Positions 1-9,215 of a stretch of DNA of 64,000 bases are shown here, one piece after another. A program made the position numbers and the translations under genes. How positions within the stretch are numbered: the stretch's first letter is position 1; each line of letters begins with the position of its first letter. The stretch is from the NCBI GenBank assembly GCA_017430325.1, contig JAFRNE010000032.1:154870-218869 (forward strand). Direction: 5' to 3'. Source of the stretch: Eubacterium sp. (lineage in GTDB: Bacteria > Bacillota > Clostridia > Lachnospirales > Lachnospiraceae). The notes below the pieces were generated by a model, which saw only the letters and a program-made list of their open reading frames with translations, searched no databases and was not told the DNA's origin.

Positions 1-2
1 GA

Positions 3-2270
3 AATGTTGACTACAGCGTACAGTTCGTACAGGGTGGTCTGCCTGCAGAAAAAGGCGCAACCTATAGACTTACATTTGACGCATGGGCTGATGCAGAGCG
101 TACAGCCATCGTAAATGTGGACGCTGTTAACAGAGGCTATAGTCGTTATCTTTCGGATACAAAGATTGATCTTACTCCAACGAAGCAGTCATTCTCATTC
201 GAGTATACTATGACCGGCGAGAACGATGGCAACAGCCGTCTTGAGTTCAACTTAGGAAATACAGATTCAACAGCTACCGTTTATATTGACAATGTTCGCC
301 TCGAGAAGATAGCTCAGAGCGATATAGTTGATCAGAAGACAGTTCTTTCAGACGGTAACTATGTATATAACGGAAAATTCCAGGAAGGCACCGGTCGTCT
401 TGTATACTGGGATATCGACAATAAGGCCGGCGCAGAGATATCAGTAACAAATGATGAAGAGCACGACAGAAGACTTAAGATAGTTGCTCCTGAAGGCACT
501 TCGGCAGATAAGCCGGTAGTTATCAGCCAGGGAGACCTCGCGCTCCTTGCAAATAAAGAATATGCTATCAGCTATGATGCAGATGGCGACACAGGAAAGA
601 CTATAAAGGCTACGCTTGCCGGAGAGTCTCTCGATGCAGAGCTTACAGGAAAGAGCCAGACCTTATCAAAGTCTGTTGCTGTAGGTGAAAAGGTTGACAA
701 CAGGGTTGTATTTACAATTACAGCTCCTGGTACATACTACATAGACAACGTTTCGATCGTTGAAGACAAACTGATCAAGAATGGTAAGTTCGATGCAGGA
801 CTCTCATCCTTCGAAACTTATGTTGATGGTTCAGCTTCAGCAATAAGCATTGTTGATTCATTAAACGAAGATAATGCATATGATATCACTATTAATAAGA
901 CCGGTGATGCAGAATGGAAGGTTCAGCTTAAGCAGGGCGGCGTAAGACTTGAGGAAGGTCAGTGGTACAGACTCAGTCTTGATATGAAGTCAGAAATCGA
1001 TCGTAAGGTTATTGTGGCGATCCAGAGAGATGGAAGCGTTCATAAGAATGATCAGGGCGATGAGGATTGGACTCCATACGTTCAGAATACAGCAGAGCTT
1101 ACAAAAGATTATCAGACCTATGTTTATGAGTTCCAGATGAACCCATCAACTGAGCCAAAGACTGATAATGGTGCGATATTTAACGTAGCTATGGGTGCAG
1201 TCAGTGGAGAACAGATCACAAAATCGCATCGTATCTGCATCGATAACATCCTGCTTGAGAAGATCGAAGCACCAGAAAACGTTATCGAGCCAAAGCCTTA
1301 TGATACAGAGCTTATCACAAACGGTAATTTCGCAAACGGTACAGCTGATTGGTCAAAGCTTCAGTATCCGTTTAGCAATCCGGGCAGCGGAACTATAATA
1401 ATCAACGAAGGTAAAGCGGTTATTAATATAAGTGATCCGGGATCGGAAGACTGGAATGTGCAGCTTATAACAGGCTTCAACATTCAGCTTGAGGAAAACG
1501 AAAAATATGTATTAACGTACAAAGGTAAAGCTGAATCAGCAGGACGCATTAAACTTGCATTTATGACAAGTGGATATACCTGGTATAAGGGAGTCGAGCA
1601 GGATCTTACTAATAAGGAACAGACATATACATATATGTTTACTGTTGATGGCGATAATAAAACGACAAATTCCGAAATAGGATTATTTGTTTCCATGGGC
1701 AGTCCTGTTAATACAGCAGCAACAACTATCACTCTCAGTGACTTCTCTCTCATGAAGGTTAAGGAATTCCCTAGTGCACCGGCTCAGGATGATCAGGAAG
1801 AGTCGGGAGAGGATGATTCTTCAGAGACAGAGGCTGGAGAGAATCTCATCAAGAATGGTGACTTCACAGATGATTCAGATTGGATAAAGGGTGAGTACGG
1901 CGGAAGTGCTACATTCACAGTATCTGATAATAAGATGGAGATAAAAATAACCAATTCCGGAACCGATGATTTTATGGTACAGCTTGGCCAGGGAGGCGTA
2001 AAGCTGGAAGGCGGAAAGAAGTATAAAGTATCCTTCAAGGCAAGCAGTACGATAGACAGGACAATAGTAGCCGGTGTACAGAATGCAAGTTATGCTCAGT
2101 ATGGACAGGAAATATTAAGCCTGACAGAAGATACAAATACATTTGAGTACTATGTAGATATGAGTGGTAAAGACAGCGACGATAATGCAACACTGTATTT
2201 CTCACTCGGAAAGCAGGCAGAAGCTACTATCACTCTCAGCAGCGTCAAGCTTGAGCTTGTCGAAGATTAA
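3..2270 (+). CDS. Multi-module carbohydrate-binding (CBM4/9-like) protein, C-terminal part
   Basis: The reading frame is open from the first bases of the window, so this is the C-terminal part of a larger protein whose start and any catalytic domain lie upstream. About 755 residues are visible. They fall into five beta-rich modules of roughly 130-170 residues, each opening with a motif like LIKNGxF or ELITNGNF and closing with an IxxDNVxLEKI-like strand, the usual pattern of CBM4/9 galactose-binding-like folds. Modules 1, 3, 4 and 5 resemble each other (QLxQGGVxLExGxxYxL); module 2 is more divergent. An acidic Glu/Ser/Asp linker precedes the last module. No sortase motif, SLH domain or dockerin follows; the protein ends just after the fifth module. 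It is probably a secreted polysaccharide-degrading or binding protein. The enzymatic family cannot be named from this part. Confidence 0.75.
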   Translation, partial: NVDYSVQFVQGGLPAEKGATYRLTFDAWADAERTAIVNVDAVNRGYSRYLSDTKIDLTPTKQSFSFEYTMTGENDGNSRLEFNLGNTDSTATVYIDNVRLEKIAQSDIVDQKTVLSDGNYVYNGKFQEGTGRLVYWDIDNKAGAEISVTNDEEHDRRLKIVAPEGTSADKPVVISQGDLALLANKEYAISYDADGDTGKTIKATLAGESLDAELTGKSQTLSKSVAVGEKVDNRVVFTITAPGTYYIDNVSIVEDKLIKNGKFDAGLSSFETYVDGSASAISIVDSLNEDNAYDITINKTGDAEWKVQLKQGGVRLEEGQWYRLSLDMKSEIDRKVIVAIQRDGSVHKNDQGDEDWTPYVQNTAELTKDYQTYVYEFQMNPSTEPKTDNGAIFNVAMGAVSGEQITKSHRICIDNILLEKIEAPENVIEPKPYDTELITNGNFANGTADWSKLQYPFSNPGSGTIIINEGKAVINISDPGSEDWNVQLITGFNIQLEENEKYVLTYKGKAESAGRIKLAFMTSGYTWYKGVEQDLTNKEQTYTYMFTVDGDNKTTNSEIGLFVSMGSPVNTAATTITLSDFSLMKVKEFPSAPAQDDQEESGEDDSSETEAGENLIKNGDFTDDSDWIKGEYGGSATFTVSDNKMEIKITNSGTDDFMVQLGQGGVKLEGGKKYKVSFKASSTIDRTIVAGVQNASYAQYGQEILSLTEDTNTFEYYVDMSGKDSDDNATLYFSLGKQAEATITLSSVKLELVED

Positions 2271-2563
2271 TATGCCCCTCTAAGTAACACAATATAAATA
2301 ACCCAATCATCCTGGATGATCGGGTGAACCCCCCTTCAAGATACCGACCCTCGAGAAGCCGGACCGATACTCCGGCCATCGGGTGGTCGGTATTGTCATT
2401 TGGTGATTAAAAACCGGGCTGTCGGGCGAAGGGCGCGTCGAAGATGGGAGCCGTGTGGGATTATCATGCAGTTTAGTGTTTTTTGTTGAAAAAATCACGT
2501 AAAAGTGTTAATGTAACTGTGTATGTTTGTACGTATTTATATTTAGGAGGAAATACATTTACA
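2271..2563. other. Intergenic region with two hairpins
   Basis: No gene is seen. Two inverted repeats follow the stop codon: one around 2303-2325 (arms like ATCATCC/GGATGAT) and a longer one around 2340-2394 (ATACCGACCC pairing with GGGTGGTCGGTAT, with an inner CCGG-rich hairpin). They are the likely transcription end for the carbohydrate-binding gene, although neither is followed by a classical long T run. The stretch 2400-2460 is GC-richer than its surroundings and unexplained. Confidence 0.4.
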
Positions 2564-3511
2564 ATGGACGTTTTAGAAGTACTGAAGAATGTTGGCTTTA
2601 TCATCGCGGGCTTTATACTGCTTATCAAGGGTGCGGACTTCTTCGTAGATGGTGCATCTTCGGTTGCAGGAAAGATGGGTATCCCGCAGATTGTTATAGG
2701 ACTTACGATCGTGGCATTTGGTACGAGTGCACCTGAGGCGGCGATAAGTATCAGCTCGGCTGTTAAGGGAAGTAACGGTATTTCCATCGGAAATGTTATC
2801 GGTAGTAATATCATAAACGTGCTTCTGATCCTCGGTCTCACAGCTGTGATCAGAAAGCTGAACATCAAGAAGAGTACGGCATTTATCGATATGCCTTTTA
2901 TGATAATGATCTCTGTTCTCCTGCTTGTGTGGGGACTTGCATTTGGCAAGCTTAACCTTCTGTCAGGTATCATCTTCTGGGCGCTGCTCATAGCATTCAT
3001 CGTATACCTGATCATTTATTCGAAGAAGCAGGGCTCTGATGAAGAGGTTGAGATCAAGGATCTCAAAGCATGGCAGATCATAGTTTTCATAGTTGGCGGA
3101 ATCGCTGCGATCATCCTCGGCAGTAACCTTACTGTTGATGGTGCAAGCTACGTTGCTGCAAATGTATTTCATGTTTCAGACAGAATTATCGGACTTACGG
3201 TTGTTGCCTTCGGAACAAGCCTTCCGGAGCTTATGACTTCAGTAACTGCAGCGAGGAAGGGTAATGCGGATATCGCAGTCGGAAATATAGTAGGAAGCAA
3301 CATATTCAATATACTTTTCGTTCTCGGAACCTCATGTCTTATCATCAACCTTCCATACAAGGGATTCATGATAGACAACCTGGTTGCGATCGGAGCGGCA
3401 GTGCTTCTCTGGATACCTGCTGTATGCACAAAGAAACTCAGCAAGGGTGCAGGTGCACTTATGCTTATTTCCTATGCGGTATATTTCGTTTATCTGCTGT
3501 TCAGCGTATAA
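2564..3511 (+). CDS. Calcium/sodium antiporter (CaCA family, YrbG-like)
   Basis: Membrane exchanger that couples Na+ (or H+) flow to Ca2+ transport across the cytoplasmic membrane. The 315-residue product has about ten hydrophobic segments and the two alpha repeats that define the family: AFGTSAPE near residues 51-58 with GNVIGSNIxN behind it, and AFGTSLPE near 215-222 with GNIVGSNIFN. The start was set at ATG 2564 because AGGAGG lies at 2545-2550 and family members begin close to this point; a longer open frame from 2483 would add a non-homologous leader. The gene stands upstream of two small membrane-protein genes in the same direction and may be cotranscribed with them. Ion specificity cannot be read from the sequence. 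Confidence 0.9.
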   Translation: MDVLEVLKNVGFIIAGFILLIKGADFFVDGASSVAGKMGIPQIVIGLTIVAFGTSAPEAAISISSAVKGSNGISIGNVIGSNIINVLLILGLTAVIRKLNIKKSTAFIDMPFMIMISVLLLVWGLAFGKLNLLSGIIFWALLIAFIVYLIIYSKKQGSDEEVEIKDLKAWQIIVFIVGGIAAIILGSNLTVDGASYVAANVFHVSDRIIGLTVVAFGTSLPELMTSVTAARKGNADIAVGNIVGSNIFNILFVLGTSCLIINLPYKGFMIDNLVAIGAAVLLWIPAVCTKKLSKGAGALMLISYAVYFVYLLFSV

Positions 3512-3545
3512 GCGTATTTCCGTGATAAAACAGAAGGAATAGACA

Positions 3546-3950
3546 ATGGTTAAAAATCTTGCGCTGCTGGTCATCATACTGGTATTTGGTATTGAACTGT
3601 ATTTTTCGACCAAGGGGAGCCAGCATAGAAAGAAAAAGCATTTAAAGAACTGGAATCTCGTGAAAGGCGTTATCAGCGCCATAGAGAAAAAACAGGACGA
3701 GAGGACCGGTAAGACATATTACGAGCTTACGATAGAGACCGAGACGGAGAGGACTGTTACTGTGAAGGAAGGCATATTCTCCATATACGAGGTTGGTGAG
3801 GAGGTTACTCTTCAGGAGCTGAAGGGTTATCACAAATTCATCGGAAACGACAGAGTGGATAAGCAGGGAAAGAAGGAGCTTTTATTGGGGACAGTTCCGA
3901 TGCTGCTTGTGATCGCAGCCTGTGCAGTGCTTACCTTTGTGGTAAGCTGA
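3546..3950 (+). CDS. Small two-TM membrane protein, DUF3592-like
   Basis: A 134-residue protein with a hydrophobic N-terminal segment (residues 4-20), a soluble middle that reads as a small beta domain (VKGVISAIEKKQDERTGKTY followed by ELTIETE), and a hydrophobic C-terminal segment (about 113-133). This TM-beta-TM layout with a converted-type YYELTIE strand resembles DUF3592 proteins, but the match is loose. It lies 34 bases after the antiporter and only about 46 bases before the next gene, in the same direction, so one transcript is likely. A purine-rich GAAGGAA lies upstream of the ATG. Function unknown. Confidence 0.6.
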   Translation: MVKNLALLVIILVFGIELYFSTKGSQHRKKKHLKNWNLVKGVISAIEKKQDERTGKTYYELTIETETERTVTVKEGIFSIYEVGEEVTLQELKGYHKFIGNDRVDKQGKKELLLGTVPMLLVIAACAVLTFVVS

Positions 3951-3996
3951 TGTGAGCACGAAAATATCGATGAAGAAAACAGAGGAGGTAAAGGTT

Positions 3997-4290
3997 ATGG
4001 CCAAGGGAATAAAGAAACCAAAGGAAGTTAAGAAAACTGAGAAGGCTATAAGAGCTCTTAAAGTTAAAGAGATGAAAAAGGAACTGAAGAGAGCGAGAAA
4101 GAAGGCCAAGAAGGAAGAGAAACGTATGGTTAAGGTTGAGAAGAAGGCTTATGCCAAGGCACTTAAGAAAGCAAATTCCGACAAATTCCTTGCAATAACA
4201 GCAATACTCCTGACAGCAGCGTCAACGGCACTTACGATAGCCCTTGACAAGAGGGAGAAAAGCCTCGAAGAGGAAGAAACAAACAAGTAA
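3997..4290 (+). CDS. Lysine-rich small protein with one TM segment
   Basis: Unrecognised 97-residue protein. The first two thirds are extremely rich in Lys, Glu and Arg (runs such as KKELKRARKKAKKEEKR) and should form a charged helix. A hydrophobic segment at about residues 64-82 (FLAITAILLTAASTALTIAL) could anchor it in the membrane, and an acidic tail follows. The start ATG 3997 has AGAGGAGG eight bases upstream; an upstream GTG in frame at 3952 lacks such a site. It could be a nucleic-acid or ribosome-associated membrane protein, but this is only suggested by the charge. Confidence 0.6.
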   Translation: MAKGIKKPKEVKKTEKAIRALKVKEMKKELKRARKKAKKEEKRMVKVEKKAYAKALKKANSDKFLAITAILLTAASTALTIALDKREKSLEEEETNK

Positions 4291-4361
4291 GAAATATGGC
4301 TGATGGTATATTAATATCAGGGTCATTTGAAAATAATAAAACATGAAAGGTGCTTTAAAAA

Positions 4362-5288
4362 ATGAGTAAGAATTTTGATGAACTTATCAGTAAGGTTTCA
4401 CAGATCGAAAAGAAGAAGGTTTCTGTTGCAGTTGCACAGGACAATGAGGTACTTCTTGCAGTTAAGGCTGCTAAGGAGCAGAACATCGCTGATGCTATCC
4501 TTGTAGGTGACGAGGATGAGATCAGAAAGATCGCAGCTGAAATCGGTATGGATCTCACAGGCTTCGAGATCATTGATGTTAAGGACAAGATCGAGGCAGC
4601 TCGTACAGCAGTTAAACTTGTTCACGATGGCGTTGCTGATATGTACATGAAGGGACTTATCGATACAAAGGATTTCCTTAAGAGCGTACTTGATAAAGAG
4701 GTTGGTCTCAGAACAGGTAAGCCACTTTCACATGTATGCGTATTTGAGATTGAAGGCGCTGAGAAGCTTCTCTTCCTCACAGACGTTGCTTTCATGACAT
4801 ATCCTACACTTGAGGATAAGGTAAGCATCATCAAAAATACAGTTGAGATATGTAATGCAGTTGGCATAGAGAACCCTAAGGTTGCTCCGCTTGCAGCAGT
4901 TGAAGTTGTAAATCCTAAGATGCCTGAGACAGTTGAGGCAGCTGAGCTTACAAAGATGAACGAGGAAGGCCAGATCACAGGATGTATCGTTGACGGACCT
5001 CTTTCACTTGACCTTGCTACATGCCCAGAGGCAGCACAGCACAAGGGTGCTACAGGACGTAAGATCGTTGGTGACGCTGACGTTCTTCTCTTCCCTGATA
5101 TCCACGCAGGAAATATCACTTACAAGGCACTTGTTCATTTCTCAAAGGGAAAGAACGGAAACCTTATCACAGGTACAGCTGCACCTGTTATCCTTACATC
5201 AAGATCAGATACATTTGATGTTAAGGTTAACTCACTTGCACTTGGTGCACTTGTTGCAGACTCACTTAAGAAGAACGCAGCAAACTAA
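4362..5288 (+). CDS. ptb: Phosphate butyryltransferase
   Basis: Converts butyryl-CoA and phosphate to butyryl phosphate and CoA, the penultimate step of the ptb-buk route to butyrate, in the cytoplasm. The 308-residue product has the expected family length and the phosphotransacetylase-type fold, with conserved stretches such as LVHDGVADMYMKGL (about residues 86-99), GPLSLDLA (about 213-220) and ADVLLFPDIHAGN near residues 240-252. AAAGGTGC lies before the ATG. It is followed after 33 bases by butyrate kinase, the classical gene order, which strengthens the call over a plain phosphate acetyltransferase. The codon use (many CTT, ACA, GCA) suggests high expression, as expected for a fermentation enzyme. 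Confidence 0.95.
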   Translation: MSKNFDELISKVSQIEKKKVSVAVAQDNEVLLAVKAAKEQNIADAILVGDEDEIRKIAAEIGMDLTGFEIIDVKDKIEAARTAVKLVHDGVADMYMKGLIDTKDFLKSVLDKEVGLRTGKPLSHVCVFEIEGAEKLLFLTDVAFMTYPTLEDKVSIIKNTVEICNAVGIENPKVAPLAAVEVVNPKMPETVEAAELTKMNEEGQITGCIVDGPLSLDLATCPEAAQHKGATGRKIVGDADVLLFPDIHAGNITYKALVHFSKGKNGNLITGTAAPVILTSRSDTFDVKVNSLALGALVADSLKKNAAN

Positions 5289-5321
5289 AAAATATATTTG
5301 TATTAAGTATGGAGGCATAAA

Positions 5322-6389
5322 ATGGCAATCAAGTCACTTATCATTAACCCGGGTTCAACATCAACAAAGCTTGGTGTATTTGAAGATGAAACACTTTTAA
5401 TGGACGAGACTCTTCGTCATTCAACAGAAGAGATCGCACAGTATCCAAATATCATTGCACAGAAGGATTTTCGTAAGAATATCATCCTTGATTTCCTCAA
5501 AGAGAAGGACATTGATGTCAATACATTTGATGTTATCGTAGGACGCGGCGGTATCGTTAAGCCAATTCCCGGTGGAACATATGAAGTAACAGATGAGCTT
5601 ATCAAGGATCTTACAGAGGCTAAGCGTGGTGAGCATGCATCAAATCTCGGCGGTATCATCGCAAGAGAAATAGCTGATTCGATCGGCGTAAAGGCATTTA
5701 TCGTTGATCCTGTTGCAGTAGATGAGCTTGTTCCGGTTGCACGTATTTCAGGTATTCCTGAGATCGAGAGAGGATCGATCGATCATCCGCTTAACCAGAA
5801 GGCTATGGGAAGACGTTATGCTAAGGAAGTTGGCAAGAAGTATGAGGACTTAAACCTTATCATCGTTCACCTTGGAGGCGGAACTTCATGCGGATGTCAT
5901 GATCATGGTAAGATGGTTGATGTATTTGCTGCATTCAATGGCGATGGTGCATTTTCACCTGAGAGAGCAAATGCGGTTCCTCCACTCTCACTTGTTGAGA
6001 TGTGTTTTTCAGGAAAATACACACAGGCTGAAATGAAGAAGAAGATCATCGGTAATGGTGGTTTCAATGCATATCTTGGAACAAATGATGCAAGAGAGAT
6101 CATGAAGCGTATCGATGATGGAGATGAGAAGGCTAAGCTTGTTATGAATGCATTTATCTATCAGCTTTCAAAGAATATCGGTGCCATGGCAGCTGTTCTT
6201 AAGGGAAAGGTTGATCAGATCATTATAACAGGCGGTATAGCTTACAATAAGAGAATCACAGACAAGATAAACGAGTATGTTGGTTTCATCGCACCTGTGA
6301 CGGTTTATCCGGGCGAGGATGAGCTTCTCGCACTTGCTCAGGGAGCAATCAGAGTATTAAATGGTGAAGAGGAAGCCAAGGTGTACTAA
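5322..6389 (+). CDS. buk: Butyrate kinase
   Basis: Transfers the phosphoryl group of butyryl phosphate to ADP, giving butyrate and ATP. The 355-residue protein belongs to the ASKHA (acetokinase) superfamily: N-terminal phosphate loop NPGSTSTK (residues 8-15), LGGGTSCGCHDHG near residue 184, and the C-terminal ITGGIAYN adenosine-binding motif near 303. GGAGG sits eight bases before the ATG. It follows ptb closely and is followed after 17 bases by a membrane-anchored hypothetical gene. The pair identifies the organism as a butyrate former using the kinase route rather than, or besides, butyryl-CoA:acetate CoA-transferase. Confidence 0.96.
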   Translation: MAIKSLIINPGSTSTKLGVFEDETLLMDETLRHSTEEIAQYPNIIAQKDFRKNIILDFLKEKDIDVNTFDVIVGRGGIVKPIPGGTYEVTDELIKDLTEAKRGEHASNLGGIIAREIADSIGVKAFIVDPVAVDELVPVARISGIPEIERGSIDHPLNQKAMGRRYAKEVGKKYEDLNLIIVHLGGGTSCGCHDHGKMVDVFAAFNGDGAFSPERANAVPPLSLVEMCFSGKYTQAEMKKKIIGNGGFNAYLGTNDAREIMKRIDDGDEKAKLVMNAFIYQLSKNIGAMAAVLKGKVDQIIITGGIAYNKRITDKINEYVGFIAPVTVYPGEDELLALAQGAIRVLNGEEEAKVY

Positions 6390-6406
6390 AAAAAGAGGTG
6401 GATAAT

Positions 6407-8380
6407 ATGGCAGAAAACGAAAACCTTTCTGATGCAGTTAAAGAGGTAGAAAATATAGTTGATACAGCTGAAGGTGCAACATCTGAGCTGGTCACACCTC
6501 CGGAGCAGCCACAGAGTGCCGGTCCAAGACCAAACCCATTCGATAATATGCAGAATGCCGGTACGGGATCAAGATCTCTCGATAGTATGAAGAATGCCGT
6601 AGCTCAGAATGCAGGTATTCCAAGTATGGCGGGTCAGCAGAATCCTTATATGAACGGAGCAAATCCGTATACAGGTCAGAAGAATCCGTTCGATAATATG
6701 CAGGGACAGAATCCTTACACACCTTCCGAGAATCCGTATTTACAGAATACGTCAGGTGATCCTGAGGGCGGTAAGCCGGCAAAGAAGAAGATGTCAAAGG
6801 GTAAGAAGATCGGCCTTATCAGCGGTATTGTTGTATTTGTTGCAGCACTTGCAGTCTGTGGATTTATATTTATCCCTAAGCTTTTCAAGCCAAAGAAGGA
6901 AACTATCAAGAAGGCAGTTTTCCAGGCCAGAGATAATTTCGTTCAGGGAAATATGTTTAGTACCGAGTTCGGAGCAGACCAGTTTGGAAAGAGTCTTGCA
7001 AAGAATGGCGGAAAGATTGTTGTAAAAGCAAAGAATCCGAATGATTCGTCTGAATATATTGATTTTGAAGCAGATATCGATTCAGCAAACAAGGAAGCTT
7101 CCTTTGTTGCATCCGGCAACGCTGATAAGCTTGACGGTACTGCCAGAGGATATATCAACACCGAGAAAGCATATATAACTGTTGATGATGAGATGACCGG
7201 CTACTACTATGTTGATCTTGCTACAGCAGTATCAGAGTATGCAAACTCATATATCTCTTCGATCGGTTCAAATTCATCATATTATTACGATAATTCATTC
7301 CTTGACTATTTTGGAGGCTCAGCAGCTATATCACCTGAGCAGCTTCAGCAGCTTAAGGATGTGATCAAGCAGCTTATCGACAAGGTTGATTATTCTAAGG
7401 ACGGAAGCAAGAAGCTTACACTTGGCGGTAAGAGCTATGATACAACAAAATACGTTCTGACCATTCCTAAGAAGGAGCTTCAGAATACGGTTTCAGATCT
7501 GCTTGATGTTGTCCTTGCTTCAGGTGCAATAGGCGGTTCAAATGGTGAATATTACGGAGCTATGTTAAGCTCATATATTTCAACCATATTTAACAAGGAT
7601 ATCAAGATCAATCTTTATGTTTATGATGATGCAGTCATCGCTATGGATACCGGCTATGAGATAGATGTTCTCGGACAGAAGGCTTCAATCGGAGTTAATG
7701 CACAGTTTGATGGTGAGGGTGATCTCTATTCCGCATTCAACGGAAGCATAAAGCTTGAAACAGCTGACAGTTCCATGGAAATAGCTGTTGATTATGACAG
7801 CTACGATATTGAGAACGGAACAGAGTGTGTCTTCGGCATCAAGGTTATCCGTGATGGTGATATTGATAGTCAGGTGGATTGGATACTCAGCTATAATAGA
7901 GTTACCTCTGATATAGTATTTTCTATGCAGGGTAATCAGCATGAAGTTGAAGAGTCTCTTTACGGTAAGGTTCTCAGCCTTGAGAAGGGCAAGAAGGTAG
8001 AGATCCAGTTCGATACAATGTATTTTAAGAATGGTGGATATTATGGTACAGGTCCAAAAGAGAGAACTGAGACGATCGATTTATTTGTCGGACTCTATTC
8101 TGACTTTGCTGTTGAGAAAGTACCATCAAATGTTACCCTCGTAAACCTTCTTACTTCATCAGAATCTGAGTTTAAGAGCATACTTTCTCAGAAGCTCATT
8201 GACTATATTGATGAGTTGAATAAACCGGAAGTCGTATATGAAGAGTGGGAGATCGACCGGGAGACAGATACAACAGAAGATACAACAGAAGCCGTAACAG
8301 AGGAAGCCACCTCAACGACCACAGAGGCTGCAACTACTACGACGACAGAAGCTTCTACAGAGGCTACAACTGAGAAATAA
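6407..8380 (+). CDS. Membrane-anchored protein with Asn/Pro-rich N-terminus and Thr/Glu-rich tail
   Basis: Unrecognised 657-residue protein. Residues 1-130 are low-complexity and presumably cytoplasmic, with repeated NPFDNMQ and NPY elements (QNPY, ENPY, ANPY). A basic stretch is followed by one TM segment at about 136-157. The large outer domain (about 165-610) contains Tyr/Ser-rich stretches and beta-strand patterns. The last 40 residues are a Thr/Glu repeat (TTEATTE-like), typical of wall-spanning or linker regions in Firmicutes surface proteins. The start ATG 6407 was preferred to an in-frame GTG at 6398 because AGAGGTGG then serves as the ribosome site. It lies between buk and aroD with short gaps, so it is probably cotranscribed, with no obvious functional tie. 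Confidence 0.7.
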   Translation: MAENENLSDAVKEVENIVDTAEGATSELVTPPEQPQSAGPRPNPFDNMQNAGTGSRSLDSMKNAVAQNAGIPSMAGQQNPYMNGANPYTGQKNPFDNMQGQNPYTPSENPYLQNTSGDPEGGKPAKKKMSKGKKIGLISGIVVFVAALAVCGFIFIPKLFKPKKETIKKAVFQARDNFVQGNMFSTEFGADQFGKSLAKNGGKIVVKAKNPNDSSEYIDFEADIDSANKEASFVASGNADKLDGTARGYINTEKAYITVDDEMTGYYYVDLATAVSEYANSYISSIGSNSSYYYDNSFLDYFGGSAAISPEQLQQLKDVIKQLIDKVDYSKDGSKKLTLGGKSYDTTKYVLTIPKKELQNTVSDLLDVVLASGAIGGSNGEYYGAMLSSYISTIFNKDIKINLYVYDDAVIAMDTGYEIDVLGQKASIGVNAQFDGEGDLYSAFNGSIKLETADSSMEIAVDYDSYDIENGTECVFGIKVIRDGDIDSQVDWILSYNRVTSDIVFSMQGNQHEVEESLYGKVLSLEKGKKVEIQFDTMYFKNGGYYGTGPKERTETIDLFVGLYSDFAVEKVPSNVTLVNLLTSSESEFKSILSQKLIDYIDELNKPEVVYEEWEIDRETDTTEDTTEAVTEEATSTTTEAATTTTTEASTEATTEK

Positions 8381-8401
8381 GACCATAAACGGAGTTATAT
8401 T

Positions 8402-9214
8402 ATGGGAAGAACCAAGGTTGCTGTGAAAAATTGCATATTTGCGGACGGTGAGCCGAAGATCTGTGTACCACTTGTAGGCAGGAGCACAGAGGAGATTTTT
8501 GATCACGCCGAAAGGATATTGTCCGAGGCACATCGCCTTGAAGCTATGTATCCGGGCATGAGAGTGGATGTGATCGAGTTCCGTGCGGACTACTACGACA
8601 ATGTAGCAGACAGAGATAAGCTCATGGACGTTATGAACAGGCTCAGAGCAGTATTTGAGGACAGACTTCTTCTTTTCACCTATAGAAGTGAGGAAGAAGG
8701 AGGCGAGCTTCGCCACGACTGGGCGGAAAATATGCTTGATGATATCTGGGAATGGATAATAGCCGGAAAGCAGGCTGACCTTATAGATATCGAGCTTAAG
8801 TCCGGAAACTACAGGGTTGCACGTACAGCGGCCAAGGCACATGAGGCAGGGATGTCTGTCATCATGTCCAACCATAATTTTGATAAGACCCCACACGATG
8901 ACGAAATACTTGAGATGTTCAGACAGATGGAAATACTTGGCGCAGATATCCTGAAGATTGCGTCAACACCGAAGGTAAAGTTCGATGTACAGCGTATCAT
9001 GGATCTGACGAAGGATATCACAAGCGGCAAGACCGGAGCGGATTATCTGGAGCATCCGGTAATTACCATTTCCATGGGTGAGGACGGAAAAGTATCAAGG
9101 ACCAGCGGCAGACAGACCGGAAGTGCAATGACATTTGCTTCGGTTGACAGCGGCTCGGCTCCGGGCCAGCTGAGTCTGGAAGAAATGTTTAAAGCATTGA
9201 AGGTAGGAGAATAA
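8402..9214 (+). CDS. aroD: 3-dehydroquinate dehydratase, type I
   Basis: Dehydrates 3-dehydroquinate to 3-dehydroshikimate in the shikimate pathway, or in quinate use. The 270-residue product has the usual type I (TIM barrel, Schiff base) length and signatures: EFRADYYD near residues 60-67, the catalytic His in MSNHNF (His158), the Schiff-base Lys in ADILKIA (Lys185) and ISMGEDGKVSR near 221-231. It overlaps no neighbour; the oxidoreductase gene starts two bases after its stop. The shikimate genes that usually cluster with it are not in the window, so its role (biosynthetic or catabolic) is open. Confidence 0.93.
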   Translation: MGRTKVAVKNCIFADGEPKICVPLVGRSTEEIFDHAERILSEAHRLEAMYPGMRVDVIEFRADYYDNVADRDKLMDVMNRLRAVFEDRLLLFTYRSEEEGGELRHDWAENMLDDIWEWIIAGKQADLIDIELKSGNYRVARTAAKAHEAGMSVIMSNHNFDKTPHDDEILEMFRQMEILGADILKIASTPKVKFDVQRIMDLTKDITSGKTGADYLEHPVITISMGEDGKVSRTSGRQTGSAMTFASVDSGSAPGQLSLEEMFKALKVGE

Positions 9215-9215
9215 T

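Noticed and set aside
8312..8896. Minus-strand frame of 194 codons over the start of aroD
   Set aside because: It is antisense to two well-supported genes, shows no family pattern and has no ribosome site.
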